This document shows, in pieces, positions 36,613 to 47,906 of a stretch of DNA of 64,000 nt. Within the stretch, counting starts at the first letter, position 1, and each line of letters starts with the position of its first letter. The DNA is taken from assembly GCA_008638375.1 (NCBI GenBank), contig CM018032.1, positions 30,925,751-30,989,750 of the forward strand, read 5' to 3'. The stretch is from Nyssa sinensis. Taxonomy: Eukaryota > Streptophyta > Magnoliopsida > Cornales > Nyssaceae. Position numbers and translations under genes: made by a program. The notes beneath the pieces are model-generated. The model was not told where the DNA came from. It saw nothing but the letters and a program-made list of their open reading frames with translations, and searched no databases.

Positions 36613-38883
36613 GTAGTCGAATGTTGAGCTTTAGAAGTTATTCTTGCAATAATGTATACTTCTTGCTATGGAAATCCTACAAATGCATCAAAATAGTTGC
36701 CTTATTCTAATCTTACATTCGCTTAAGCTCAAGCCCTCTTTTTTTTTTTTTTTGGATTGTGAATGACATGCCTAGCTTTTTCGATTTTAGAATTCTTAAG
36801 CTCAAAGCTAGACCATTGAAATATTTTGTAAACTCTTTCAATATCCTTTAGGACTCTTTGGGAAGAATAAAAGACATGCTCTTTTAAGCTTGAATGCTAT
36901 ACAATACTGAGTTGATTAGCAAGAAAGGAACCAGAAGTCCAACTATATCCACATTTACTCAAATTTAAATCTAATAGAACTGGACTCAAATTCAAAACTA
37001 ATAAGAACTTGTCCAAATAGAGTATTGAGCTCTATGTGCCGCTAGCAGCCTCATTAAAGGTGAAAAAATGCACCAACAATTGTTTGATTCCCAAAGTTCA
37101 TTATAGTAGGCACATCAAACCAGGTTTTTTTCTAGAAAGAAATGTAAGAATTTTTGTCATGTGGGCAAGCATAGATCATTAGATTTTGAGTTTGTTAAAA
37201 ATCGGATGAATCAAAATGCTTGATTATTAGAGAGTAAACTAAATAAGCTCTTTCTTAAAAAAAAAAACTAAATAAGCTCAATTTATTAATTGTGATCGTG
37301 AATGTTTATTGGGCTTAGTGCACCTTAACTACGTGTTATCACAAAAGTATTGGTATAGTTTTTATGAATATGTGTGGATCTATTTGTAGCAATTCTTTAT
37401 TGGTTAATTAGAATATACAATATTAATTTATAAATAAGAAGATTGGTCCTTGCTCTCACTCATCAATTGTAGTCTCCTTATTAGACTTAGCAACTAAAGG
37501 GATAGAAGATAGTGGAAGACAATCTAACTACTCCAACAACAAGAAGATCTCATATTCATTCATTCTTAGATTCAATCATACTATTAATCATGGATTCAAA
37601 TTTATTAATTGGTATTATACATGCTTATGGTTTTGCATATATTATTCATATATGTTGAAATCTTTCAAGAAAAACTAGGTTACTTTATATTGTTACATTC
37701 ATTTTTTCTGTCATAATTACTGGGTTTTTGATACGGCATATCTAGTGCGTTTAATAACGTAAGATCACTTCTTCCTTTTTTAAAGATTCATTGCCATTGA
37801 TTACACAATACTTCCTTTAGCATTCTATAAAAGATCACTTTCCTGAGACAGTAGACCAATTGTCAATGATGTCGATGTTTCCTAAATTTACCATGGTATT
37901 ATTTAGTTTCATAAAGAAGAATTTCCAAACATGGGTGGAGCACAAAATTCTTATTATCATAATGTGCCTTTCCATGTCAATATTCATCCAAAATTCGTTA
38001 CATAATAACGTACTGATATTTTATTTCTCAACCATCGATCTTGTTTGTTTTAAAATTAATCCTTTGGTAGCTTTGAAGTTTATTTAAATATATATTAGCA
38101 ATATTAGTTTTGATTTGAATTATATACTTGGAGATAATCATTCTCATCAATCTACTGGTAAATATATATTTCAATGCTTAATATATGTGTGTGTGTGTGT
38201 AAGAGAGTGAGAGAGAGAAAGAGTTCACATAGGGTTAGTTAAGAACTTAGCATACATCTTACACTTAATGAGAGGGTTCATGCCTAACTCAGATGTCATG
38301 ATGAGATGTTTCCATGCATCCAGAAAGGTACCCAACAATATTGACAAAGCTATTAAGGAAACAGAAAAATAAATTCACATATCATGGAAAGAGTCACAAA
38401 AAGAAGCCCTAGAATTTCAGTGCTTATAATGGTCAGCCATATAAAAAGGAATGATAAAAAACTAGGGATGTGGCCAAGCCTGCAAGTCTTCACTAAATGC
38501 ACTTCTTCACCCTAAAGTACTTACGTCAGAAAAGAAAGATAATCATAACCTTTGATCCTAGTAGGCCCATTCAATGTCTTACTATTTTTCCTTTTTCCTG
38601 CTTTTTTCTTTGTAGTTTGTAACACCATTTCCAGTTCTCTAAAAATATTTTCTAATAAAACTTATAACATTTCATCAAGCTTCTTAAAGCTACAAAAAAC
38701 TAAGAGATGTTTGCTTCTATCACCCACCAAACCTTCATCTTATGCCTTTTTATAAAATAATGCTATAATATATATGTTACATTATATACATCAAAGTTAA
38801 GTTCCACTCCAAGAACATATTAAATAGGGTTTCTTGATCTCTTTCTTTTTGTACAAAAACCAACAAGTCCACATATTTTTGTC
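36613..38883. other. Non-LTR interval without a recognisable intact gene
   Basis: This AT-rich sequence flanks the HEC3-like pseudogene. The only coding similarity I see is a Copia RNase H remnant (37145-37228), followed by possible LTR sequence. The frame at 37860-38087 is hydrophobic and unrecognised. A (TG)n(GA)n run lies at about 38186-38222. I found no convincing promoter for the downstream pseudogene. Confidence 0.4.
37145..37228 (+). pseudogene. Copia RNase H fragment (weak)
   Basis: The plus strand encodes NFCHVGKHRSLDFEFVKNRM. It parallels the end of the Ty1/Copia RNase H domain (NPxFHxRTKHIExDxHFVRxxV) in the order K-H, then L-D-F, F-V and a basic residue. A stop follows, then AT-rich sequence with TTTATAAATAAG (37428-37439) that could be a Copia LTR with its TATA box. 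The match is short and has one residue out of register, so it may be chance. Confidence 0.35.
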
Positions 38884-39527
38884 ATGGATTTCAACCATCA
38901 CAAGTTCACAAATCCCACTTGGGAACTTGACATAGCCATGAAAGACCACATCCTCTATGATGATGGTCTTTAGCCAAACTATTTCCTCCAAACCCAGCCA
39001 GTATCGTCAAGTAAAATACCCACCTCAAGATTTTTTGGTGATTAGACGGAAGGAGAAGAGCCAGAAGAAGACCTTGGAGCCATGCAAGAGATGATGTACA
39101 AGATTGTCGCAATGCAACCTGTGGATATCGATCCAACTACTCTTCAAAAACCAAAAAGGCGAAATGTCATGATTAGTGATGACCCCCAAATTGTAGCTGC
39201 TAGGCTCCGGCACCAGAGGATAAGTGAGAAAATGAGAATTCTTCAAAACTTGTTCCAGGTGGAACAAAAATGGACACTGCATCCATGATTGATGAAGCCA
39301 TTTGCTATGTTAAGTTCTTAAAAAGACATATTCGACAAATTCAATCCAATTCTCACTCACCAAGCAATGGAGTCGTAGGACACCTCTCCACCAGTGATTG
39401 GCCAGTTGCATCTAACAAAGCTCTCATCCCCGCCACGTCCTCCTCGGTGAACCCTCTGGTGTACACTTTTGGAGGCGATGGCGTAAGTGATCTTATGTTC
39501 TTTAACCATGAGGTAAGTAGTGATTGA
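38884..39527 (+). pseudogene. HEC3: HECATE3-like bHLH transcription factor pseudogene
   Basis: HECATE bHLH factors act in the nucleus in gynoecium and transmitting-tract development and are usually intronless. From an ATG at 38884 the frame is interrupted by TAG at 38971 and 39043. It continues EEPEEDLGAMQEMMYKIVAM (from 39055) and QPVDIDP..KPKRRNV, then [20 protein letters not shown], the diagnostic HEC3-type order. At about 39247-39249 one base is missing and the frame shifts. The other frame then gives [20 protein letters not shown] (from 39249), [12 protein letters not shown] and a non-conserved tail to a stop at 39525. In the basic region HEC proteins normally have RHRRERISER; here it is [10 protein letters not shown], so the glutamate that contacts the E-box is glutamine. 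Two stops, a frameshift and a changed DNA-contact residue together indicate a true pseudogene rather than a sequencing error. Family is secure; HEC3 rather than HEC1/2 is inferred from the acidic EEPEEDLGAM run. Confidence 0.88.
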
Positions 39528-40063
39528 TTAGTTCATCAGCAGTGATTATTGGATAATAATGGTAGTAGAGGCCTAGAAGCTAAATTGTATATAGTGGTGA
39601 CGTTTAAGCCAATTTGTACTAAGGTTTTATTTTTGGGAGGGTCATGTGAACCAAAGGTTGTTAGGATTGTGTTAAATAAAGGGCATTGGAATAATCATAA
39701 TGGTTAGCTTGAGTTACGTACATCTATATATATATATATATAAAATAGTTAATAAGGCTTATGAGCCTTGGTTAGAAAGTTCATTTGGCCGACTCTCTTC
39801 CTGGAATAAAACAGTGACGTGAAGAACTATTGAATATGATTATACCTTTTGTGTGTGTGTTTTTGGATTCATATGTGTGTATATGGGCACATGTAAGAAT
39901 ATGGGCATGATATATGCTACATCAATGCATATGATATGCATATGTTTTGTTTGCATTGCGTGTTCTCATGATGAGAAAGGGTATAGATTACATATTATGA
40001 ATGAAAATTTTATGTGTGATGTGTGATGTGTGTTGTGTGTAGTATGTGTATTTATGGATATGC

Positions 40064-40106
<43 letters not shown>

Positions 40107-40243
40107 AAGAGAGGAAAGAAAGAGAGCATGGGTGCATCTATGGGTGTCTAGTTATGTATGTTATATATGCATCATTTCATGTGGTTGTTTTATGTGTTAA
40201 TGTGTTTCCATGATGAGAAACGATATATAGGGTATTGACATCA
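39528..40243. other. 3' flank of the HEC3-like pseudogene
   Basis: No gene was seen. An (AT)n(GA)n microsatellite lies at about 40064-40106, with TG-rich sequence before it. ATGTGATGTGTGATGTGTG-type short repeats occur near 40015-40035. Confidence 0.5.
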
Positions 40244-40412
40244 TGTTTGGTATGGTGGAATGGGCATTATAGGAATGCTCATTCTTTCATGGAATGTGCA
40301 TTAAAAACCTTTCCACCTATTTTCTTAACCTAGATGAGTAATCCTTATTCTATTTCATGTCATTTTCTATTTTATATCATGGAATGACCATTCCATTCCT
40401 GCGTACCAAACA
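40244..40412. mobile_element. MITE-like element with GGAATGG-type inverted termini
   Basis: The left end TGTTTGGTATGGTGGAATGG and the reverse of the right end, TGTTTGGTACGCAGGAATGG, match at 16 of 20 positions. The 169-bp interior is rich in GGAATG/CATTCC. Small elements of this kind are common in plant genomes. I cannot assign a superfamily, because the flanking duplication is not clear. Confidence 0.6.
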
Positions 40413-40499
40413 CGGACTAAGAGACTGCAACCAAGATCTTTGTTAGTCTACCAACCCCAAATTATTGTTTTTACAATAGTGTACACAGAAAAAAGCTAA

Positions 40500-40896
40500 A
40501 AGACACATGTCAAATCCTAGAGACCTTAGCAAAATTGTCTCTTATGTTTTTGTTGATGACCCTTTTAAATGCTTTGTTGTGTACATATTATTAATCCTTC
40601 ATGGTTAATGATATGTCATAAATAGACATCGACTCAATATCATGACACGTGCCCATTATGCTCTAGATTATGAAAACCGAATATGCTTGAATACTTGTCA
40701 AACTCTAAGCTACCGAACTTAAGCAACGAGGGTTGCGAACAAATCACTGCCTTTCGTGGACCACCCACCTCAGAATGAGGAAACCATGTTCAACATGGAA
40801 ACTTCTATAGATATCTAAAAATCCTAACTTTTATGGTTCCTAATCCTACTCGAATTGGGAGATCTACATCCTATAAATAAGATACCAAGGTATGCT
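40500..40896 (+). repeat. Left part of a Tat-like Gypsy LTR
   Basis: It contains a TATAAATA box (40872-40879) in the context CATCCTATAAATAAGATACC. It ends at the insertion point of the family C element, and the LTR resumes at 63803. The left boundary is not visible, so 40500 is approximate. The assignment rests on the right part (63803-63970) and on the shared insertion site. Confidence 0.45.
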
Positions 40897-42163
40897 TGTA
40901 GAGACCTAAAAATTTAGGATAAATTTTTCATTTTTCTAGTAGGGTTGTAATACCCCGACCCGAGTTAGCCAATACCCAACCCGGATTGAACCGGGTCATG
41001 ACATGAAATCCCAAATTGTAAGCCAAATTAAAGTTACAAGTTAATCAAAATATTATATTATCCAAGATATTGGAATAATAACTGAGGGTCATGAATGAAG
41101 TTTAAAAATGGGTGGACAATATTAAATTGACCAATAAGGCTCGAAAGTTAAAAAAAAAAAATTGGCCAAAATGATTCGATTCCGAACCTGAGACGGGGGA
41201 AATAAATACAATGGTATAAAAAAAATGAAATAAAATATCATAAATAATGATAAATAAATGAATACAATGGTCTCATGATTCGTGTATTCATCCGATTGTT
41301 TATGTGCTTATGTGTTTCTTGTTATTTCTTTAGAAGTTTAGTTGAGTGATAAATGTGGATCACGATTACCTGTATATTCTATGTGTTGGCACAGTGTGTG
41401 ATTGATATTCCTTGAGGATTGTTCAGATTGAGAATATGTAACTTGAACATGTGTTTAAATGGAATATATATATATATATAGCATGCACACATGATGAAGG
41501 AAAATTGTGATTTAAATGTGATTGTTGTTTTAAGCATAATACATCATTTAAAGTATGATTCATATGTGGATGAAATGCTTTGTTGAGATTGCATTGTTAC
41601 ATGGTGGAATCAGAGCATATTGGCATAGTGTGATTCCTTGAGACATAGTGTGGGTTGAGCACTTGGTGCTATGCATTATGAGGGTGTAGATCCTGTGGTG
41701 AAAAACCTAAAATTGGACATTGCATTAGTGGCTAGAATCCAACGTGTAACACCCCGACCCTATATAATTAATAATTAATTTACTAATTATTAATTAGTTC
41801 CGATTTAAAGAATGATTAAGGGAATTAATCATAATCTCTCGGCGGTCGTGATAGACCAACAAAGTAATTAAATATGTCTAAGAAGAGGGTGTGATGCCCG
41901 AACCTAATTATCAATTAATTAGGTGAAATAATGTCGTTTTAGCACTGACAGAACTCGAATTAGCTAACTACAGAAATCTGAAATAAATAATAAATGACAC
42001 GGAGCCTATGCCAGTGAAGATAACTGAAATACGAAACTCTCGGAACAAACTGCATCGAAAAAGGAGCTACGGATTGAAAGTTAGAGCCAAAACAGCGAAA
42101 TTGGAATTTCCGCGTCAACCAAACAAGGCCTTAACCTAAAAATTGGAAAAAATACTCACTTGT

Positions 42164-42241
42164 GAGGCCAAGGGGAATTGAACCCTTGACCTATGGAAGC
42201 AAAGAAATTTCATTCAAAAAGTTATCAACTAGGCTAGGGGC
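42164..42241 (-). repeat. tRNA-derived SINE-like segment inside LTR
   Basis: On the minus strand CTAGCCTAGTTGAT (A-box-like) is followed by GGGTTCAATTCCCC (B-box-like, near 42186-42173). An (AT)n run adjoins it at about 42267-42283, as in other family A copies. Confidence 0.5.
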
Positions 42242-45200
42242 ATCTTTGTATACAAATGTACAAAGAATATATATATATATATAAGTACAAATCTGATTTG
42301 GCCACCTCCCAAGTGACCAATCACCAAGCATGCAACACATCAGCATGCGTCACCCCTATGCCCCATAGACCATCATGCCTCTCTCACCCCATGATTTCAT
42401 CTTCTCCCAACCAAAATTCAAGCAAATCAATTATAGGCTTGGGAGACGTATTGAACAAGAAATCTGATGCTTACAAGTCTCCATTTGGAGGGAAATCAGA
42501 CTTGCAATAATCCTGTAAACTGACATAGAGAAAGAGAGGGTTAGAGAGAGAGAGAACCTTAGAGTGAGAAGACATACACAAAGAGTGTGCATTGGTGTGA
42601 CCATTGAAGGATCAAGGAGGAGAAGGCACTGACCTGAGGAGCACGACTGGGGCAAGACCACCACTGAGGTCTCATCTGAGCCAAACCCGAGAGGAGAACA
42701 CTGAACCAGGGTAAGAACCTCCAAACTACGAATTTTCCATTTTTAGTCTTGAAGATGTTTTGGTTGGATTAGTCCCATTGTTTGCATGCATGATGTTTGG
42801 AATGAAAATTTGGGTTGAATGTGAACATTTTGGACCATCAGAATAGCCCCAAAACCATAGACCCATAGCAAACCACCATGGATAACCTGAACAGGGGCGG
42901 GTCTGGTTCGACCTGTACTAAACTCGTTTTAGTTATTTGCGACTTAAAATAGACCTTGCTAGGATCACAAAACCCTAGACCGCGACCTCAATGCTTAGGA
43001 TTTGACCCTCAAATACACGGTTGTAGGTCACGGGTGATATTTTAAATTCTTAAGGGAGAACACTAAAACTGGATTTTTGAATGGGGACTGAATCCCCACC
43101 TCATGAAGGTCATGAGGAAATAAGAAGCGAGGAAAATGGTGGCAGAATGAGGATTTAATGGCCAGTTGCAAGGTTTCCGATTATCATCTTGAAACAGGGC
43201 CATTGAGCTCGATTTGAAGCTCTAAATCGATGCTAGATTGTCACTACGACTTCCAGAAGTGGATTGGAACAAAAATCATTAAGCATAGATGGCCAAAATT
43301 CCATGAAATCAAAGGATAATTTCTGCAAATTTTAGGGCAACAATGACCAGGGGTGTTGAGGACGATGAACAGTGCCGGGTCGGGTCAGACCGGGTATCGG
43401 GTCGGGCCCCGACCCTACTAAAAACGGGTGGACCGTTTAAAATAAAACTGCGTCATTTTTTAAACCGAATTAATTTAAATTAAATGTTAGGGCTGACGTC
43501 ATTATGACGTCAGCATTGTAACCAAACCGGTCAGGACTGGATTGGACCGGATTGGTTCCCTTACACGAGAACTGAACCCTTTGGTTCAGTTTTAAACTTT
43601 TGAATAATTGCAAACTGACCCCCACTGTTTAACAGATTAGCACTATGGCCCAGATTTTGAAATTTTTATGCAATTATACACCTGAAAAATTAATTAAAAT
43701 AATAAAATAATTATTTTATTATTTTATTAAAAGAGAATAATTGCTATATTGCCCCTGGACCTTAAAAGGGTCAAACGGAGTCTGAATTTAATAATTAAAT
43801 AGTGTAATCTTACTATTTTGGGCAGTTCCGGACTCGACGGTGGAGTCCTATTTGTGAAACCAAGTCCCAAAAAATACAGACATGTAAAGGGTAATTGACC
43901 GTACTGCCCCTAGTGATACCCTGTACCAAATGACACTGAAAGATAATCCATTTTTACTATGTTGGACATTCCAGACTCGATGGTGAGGTCTGTAATAGCA
44001 AATAAAGTATCGAAAAATACAACATGAGAAAATTACCAAAATGCCCCTAACCTTGTATAAGGTCCAGATGAAGTCTGATTGAGACGAAATTTATACCAAT
44101 AGGGGACCAGATACCTATGAGACTCATACATTTGATTAAATTATGATTCGGGATCAGAACATCAGGAAATATAAAATTACCAAAATTCCCCTGATGCTAA
44201 ACAAAACCTAAATGAAGTCCGATTGGGAGGAAACTGATACCGATAGAAGCCGAGACACTGGTGAAATTGTATAGATGATTAAATGACGAATCGGGGTCAG
44301 AATCTTATGAAACATAAAATGACCAAAATACCCCTGAGCACTATAAGTGCAAAGTAGAGGTTGAATAAAGGTCAATCTGATCTGATAAATTATCGTAAGC
44401 GTAATTATGAACATTGAATGGCTAAATAAGACTCCGGAACTGTCAACGTGTAAAATAGAAAATGACTAATGTGTCCCGATGATCTAAAGTAGATACCAAA
44501 TGAAGTCCTGAAAGACTTAGAACTTTATATTTAAGATATAAAGACTATCCTGAGGACCACGATAAAGTTCGGGGCAAGAATGACAAAATTACCATTTTGC
44601 CCCTATGGTTAAAATAAGAACCTAACTGATACCAATTGGAGTCCAAAGGACCTAGAACCTTATATTTAAGATATAAAGGCTATTCTGAGGACCATGACAG
44701 GGTTCAGGATAAGAATGGCAAAATTACCATTTTGCCCCTAAGGTTAAATAAGTACTTAATCGATAACGATTAAAGTCTAAATGATTTAGGTTATAATCCT
44801 GATAACTGCTAAGCCTAGTTAAAAAATGAAATAGCCCTGGATGAAAATCGATGAAAAGGCAATAGGCTACTAGGCTATCTTAGGTAATCCGATAGACGCC
44901 TAAGATGACGAATAAGATCTGAATGGATGAATTTTGATCTGTCTATGATTGATGATTATTATTCAGGATATACACGGAGATGTCTGACGTACCTGGAGGT
45001 TATCAGATTATTTGTGCAAGGAGATAAGCGAACAGTTAGTGAGTAACTTCTGACACTATACTATATTTTGATTCACTGTCTGTCTTTTTGTGAGTAAATT
45101 GGAACTCCTGATTTGACATATAAGTTACACTGTATGGATACTGTATTTTGCTACACTGCACGGTTATAAATGCTACATTGTTTACATACACGTACTTAAT

Positions 45201-45269
45201 ATCTGTCCCTTTTGTACTACATTACACATGATATGATTTCGTCCTTGAATTAATGGATATAGGGTTTTC

Positions 45270-45700
45270 GTTCAGTACCGTTATGTTCTACCCGTTAGTG
45301 ATATGCCTTTGTCTTTGATCATAAGCCTGTGTCTTTGATTGATATTGTTCCGTTCGATTTCGTTATGTTCCATCCGTTGATGGTATCTCTGTTTGATTGA
45401 TATATGGTTCAGTACCGTTATGTTCTACCCGTTACCGATATGCCTCTGTCTTTGATCATAAGCCTATGTCTTTGATTGATATTGTTCCGTTCGATTCCGT
45501 TATGTTCTGTCCGTTGATGATATGTCTGTCTTAATTGATATATGGTCCAGTTCCGTTATGATCTGTCCGTTGATGATATGCCTTTGTTTGATTTGATGTA
45601 TTGTTCCATTCGATTCCGTTATGTTTCGTTCCATTGATGATGTGCCTGAGTTTTGATTGATATATGGTTTCCACTCAGTTCCGTTAAGTTTTGTTCCGTA
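45270..45700. repeat. Degenerate minisatellite in family A LTR
   Basis: Repeated blocks of TTGATTGATAT, GGTTCAGTACCGTTATGTTC and CCGTTGATGATATG recur at irregular spacing of about 60-130 bp. It is the forward counterpart of the repeat array at 31580-32600 and of 55500-55790 in the inverted copy. Confidence 0.7.
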
Positions 45701-46350
45701 AATGGTGTGTCCTGTGTCTCTGCTTGATAGACAAAACATCGTTTACTGTATTGATTTAACTTGGTGTATAAGTTACACTGTCTAGACATTGTATTTTGAT
45801 GCACTGTACCGTTTTGTATGTTATACTGCCTAAATGCATATATTTAAATACTTACTTTTGTACTGCATTACACGTGGCATGATTTTGTCCCATCCTACTC
45901 AATTGTTTTGTTCGGTCTGTCTTGTTCTGTTGTATGGTCTGTCTTGGCTTTGTTCTGCTATGTCGAGTCTTATTCTTGGTACCATTCCAGTTATGAGCGA
46001 TATGGCATAAGTAGGCTTGATTATGTGCCTAATTGACATCTTGTTTGTTATGCTCTGTTATGTTCTGCTCAGTGCTGATCTGTTCTATTATTTGAATTAA
46101 TTGCCTATACTCTTGTTGTTAGATTGGGATCATGCATTGTTCTGTCCATCCTAATTTGTTGTTCCGTTTAGTTCAGTCCCGTTTTATTCTACTTAAACTG
46201 TATTTAAGGTAGATTTATAAAACTGCTATCCTAAAGTGATTGAACTATTCCTGTGATTTATAAACAAGAACGAGTTTGAAACCCATGACAGGGAACCTGT
46301 GTTACTCACTGGGCTTATTTAAGCTCACCCCATTCCCTAACATTTTTCAG

Positions 46351-46478
46351 GAATTATTTCCATTGGACTAGAAGGCACTATGACATGACATGATAGGCTG
46401 AGTGGCATTTCAGTAAAGGATCTGACGGTATTGACTTGGGGATACTTGGATTATTGTGGACTGAATCTGGTTATTCAG
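46351..46478 (+). other. Exon-like block (128 nt) in family A LTR
   Basis: It is preceded by AGCTCACCCCATTCCCTAAC and TTTTTCAG and followed by ATTCAG/GTGAGT, which are close to consensus plant acceptor and donor sites. The inverted copy at 54735-54862 has the same length and the same borders. It contains stops in all frames that I checked, so if spliced it would be a non-coding exon. Confidence 0.4.
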
Positions 46479-47445
46479 GTGAGTGATATGATACGACTGA
46501 CTTAATTGATATGCACTAGATATAGACATGGCTCATGGAAATAAATGGTACTCTAGAGATATTAGATCTACTCTGTGTTATATGTCTGATTATAGATATG
46601 TTCTGAGGTTAGAATTATTAACTGTTGGATTTTTGACTTGCTCTGTGGTACATTCCCTTACGGTGGATAAGTGAGTTGCATTCCGTGATAAAAAAAAAGA
46701 GTTCTAAATTTCGCTGCATCTGACCCTACAGTCGGAATGTAATTTGTCGATAAGTTTAGAATTTGCCTTTGGTTGGTCGCGTCGTCAGTCGGTAAATTGG
46801 CGAGGCGGCTGACTGGCATCACGTCCTCGACATCTGCGTAGGGTGGGGTTCGGGATGTGACACAACGAATGTGTTCTGTGAATGGGTGTTGGTACTCAAG
46901 GTCCATCGGATGTGTTTCGAAAATGAGACATGGGTGTGGCGTAGAGTTGCATGGGTGCGTCACGCATATTTTCATAACATTGCATTAAGGGATTCATAGA
47001 TGTGGTGTAGAGTTTGTATGAATGCGTTATGAATCTTGTTAGTATATGGTATGGATGAATTGGATGACATGTAGATATAACTGTACACTTGCACATGACA
47101 TGCCTTAATTTTGTTCCTTGCATTAGCATTGTATTATACCAGCAGTTTAGTTGACCCATTCGTGGGATATCATATTTCAAATGACGACCCTGCTACATGA
47201 GACTCGATGAGATCTTAATGAAAGAAAGAACTTGGAACTACATTTAGCCCGTGGGACGTATTTTGATGTTGTACAAGGGCATAAGCCCTAGACTATTTCA
47301 TGTTTAATTGTATGTTATGAAAACTACGGGCAAGGCCCTATGGATTAGTATCAGAATAGGAATTGGGTTAGTAATTGTCTTTATTTATTTCATTTTTTTT
47401 TATTTCACTCACTCCCCTGGGTTTGTGGAAATTCGGGGCATGACA

Positions 47446-47906
47446 ACATGGTATCAGAGCATAGGTTCGAATACCTAGGGATAGTGGAAGAAGTTTAGAC
47501 CTTAAGTTATTTGGACTAGTTTGGGCGGTATGCTTTATGTGCACATGTTGCATTGTTGTGCACGAGTATGCACTATACTTGATTTCCCGATTGACTGGGA
47601 GTATATGATTGTTTGATATAATGGTTGACTAAGACTAGAAACTCATGTCTACGTGATAGACCATATATTTTATGGGATAGGCCGTATGCCTGGTTATTTG
47701 AGATATAGGTTATGCACTTGGTTATCTATACGATAGGCGGTGTGCCTAATTATTAATGAGATAGACTGTGGACCTAGTTATCTACTTGGTTGGCTGTGTT
47801 CTTATATATATATATATATATGTATGTATATGTATGCTAGGTTAGTACCCGATATTCATAGGTTATAGCACTATGATTATAATACCTATTCAGACTGGAT
47901 TGGTCT
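47446..47906 (+). other. Internal leader of family C element with primer site
   Basis: TGGTATCAGAGC at 47449-47460 is the Met-tRNA primer binding site. The following 450 bases have no open reading frame of note. Degenerate units of GATAGGC/TAGACTG..TGCCTGGTTATTT (47640-47790) are seen, and an (AT)n run lies near 47805-47822. Confidence 0.75.

Larger units (their letters stand above)
41745..46862 (+). mobile_element. Solo LTR, family A
   Basis: It runs from TGTAACACCCCGACCC to GGGTTCGGGATGTGACA, with CAACG duplicated at 41740-41744 and 46863-46867. Comparison with the second family C LTR confirms the empty site, since ATCCAACG there continues uninterrupted. It has an antisense SINE-like segment (42164-42241) and a donor-like CCAGG/GTAAG (42710/42711). 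A perfect palindrome (43830-43848), a minisatellite of TTCCGTTATGTTC-type units (45270-45700) and the exon-like block 46351-46478 follow. Confidence 0.94.
40897..47445 (+). repeat. 5' LTR of family C element
   Basis: It aligns with the 59748-63802 LTR from TGTAGAGACC onward. Relative to that copy it lacks about 2.6 kb (matching roughly 60130-62745) at a junction near 41265, and it carries the family A solo LTR at 41745-46862. The end, TTCGGGGCATGACA, lies three bases before the primer site. Confidence 0.85.

Noticed and set aside
42431..42724. A 97-residue minus-strand frame also seen at 58289-58582 in the inverted copy
   Set aside because: Conservation of the frame in two copies is explained by the high overall identity of the two LTRs. 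There is no known domain, and it lies across the donor-like region.
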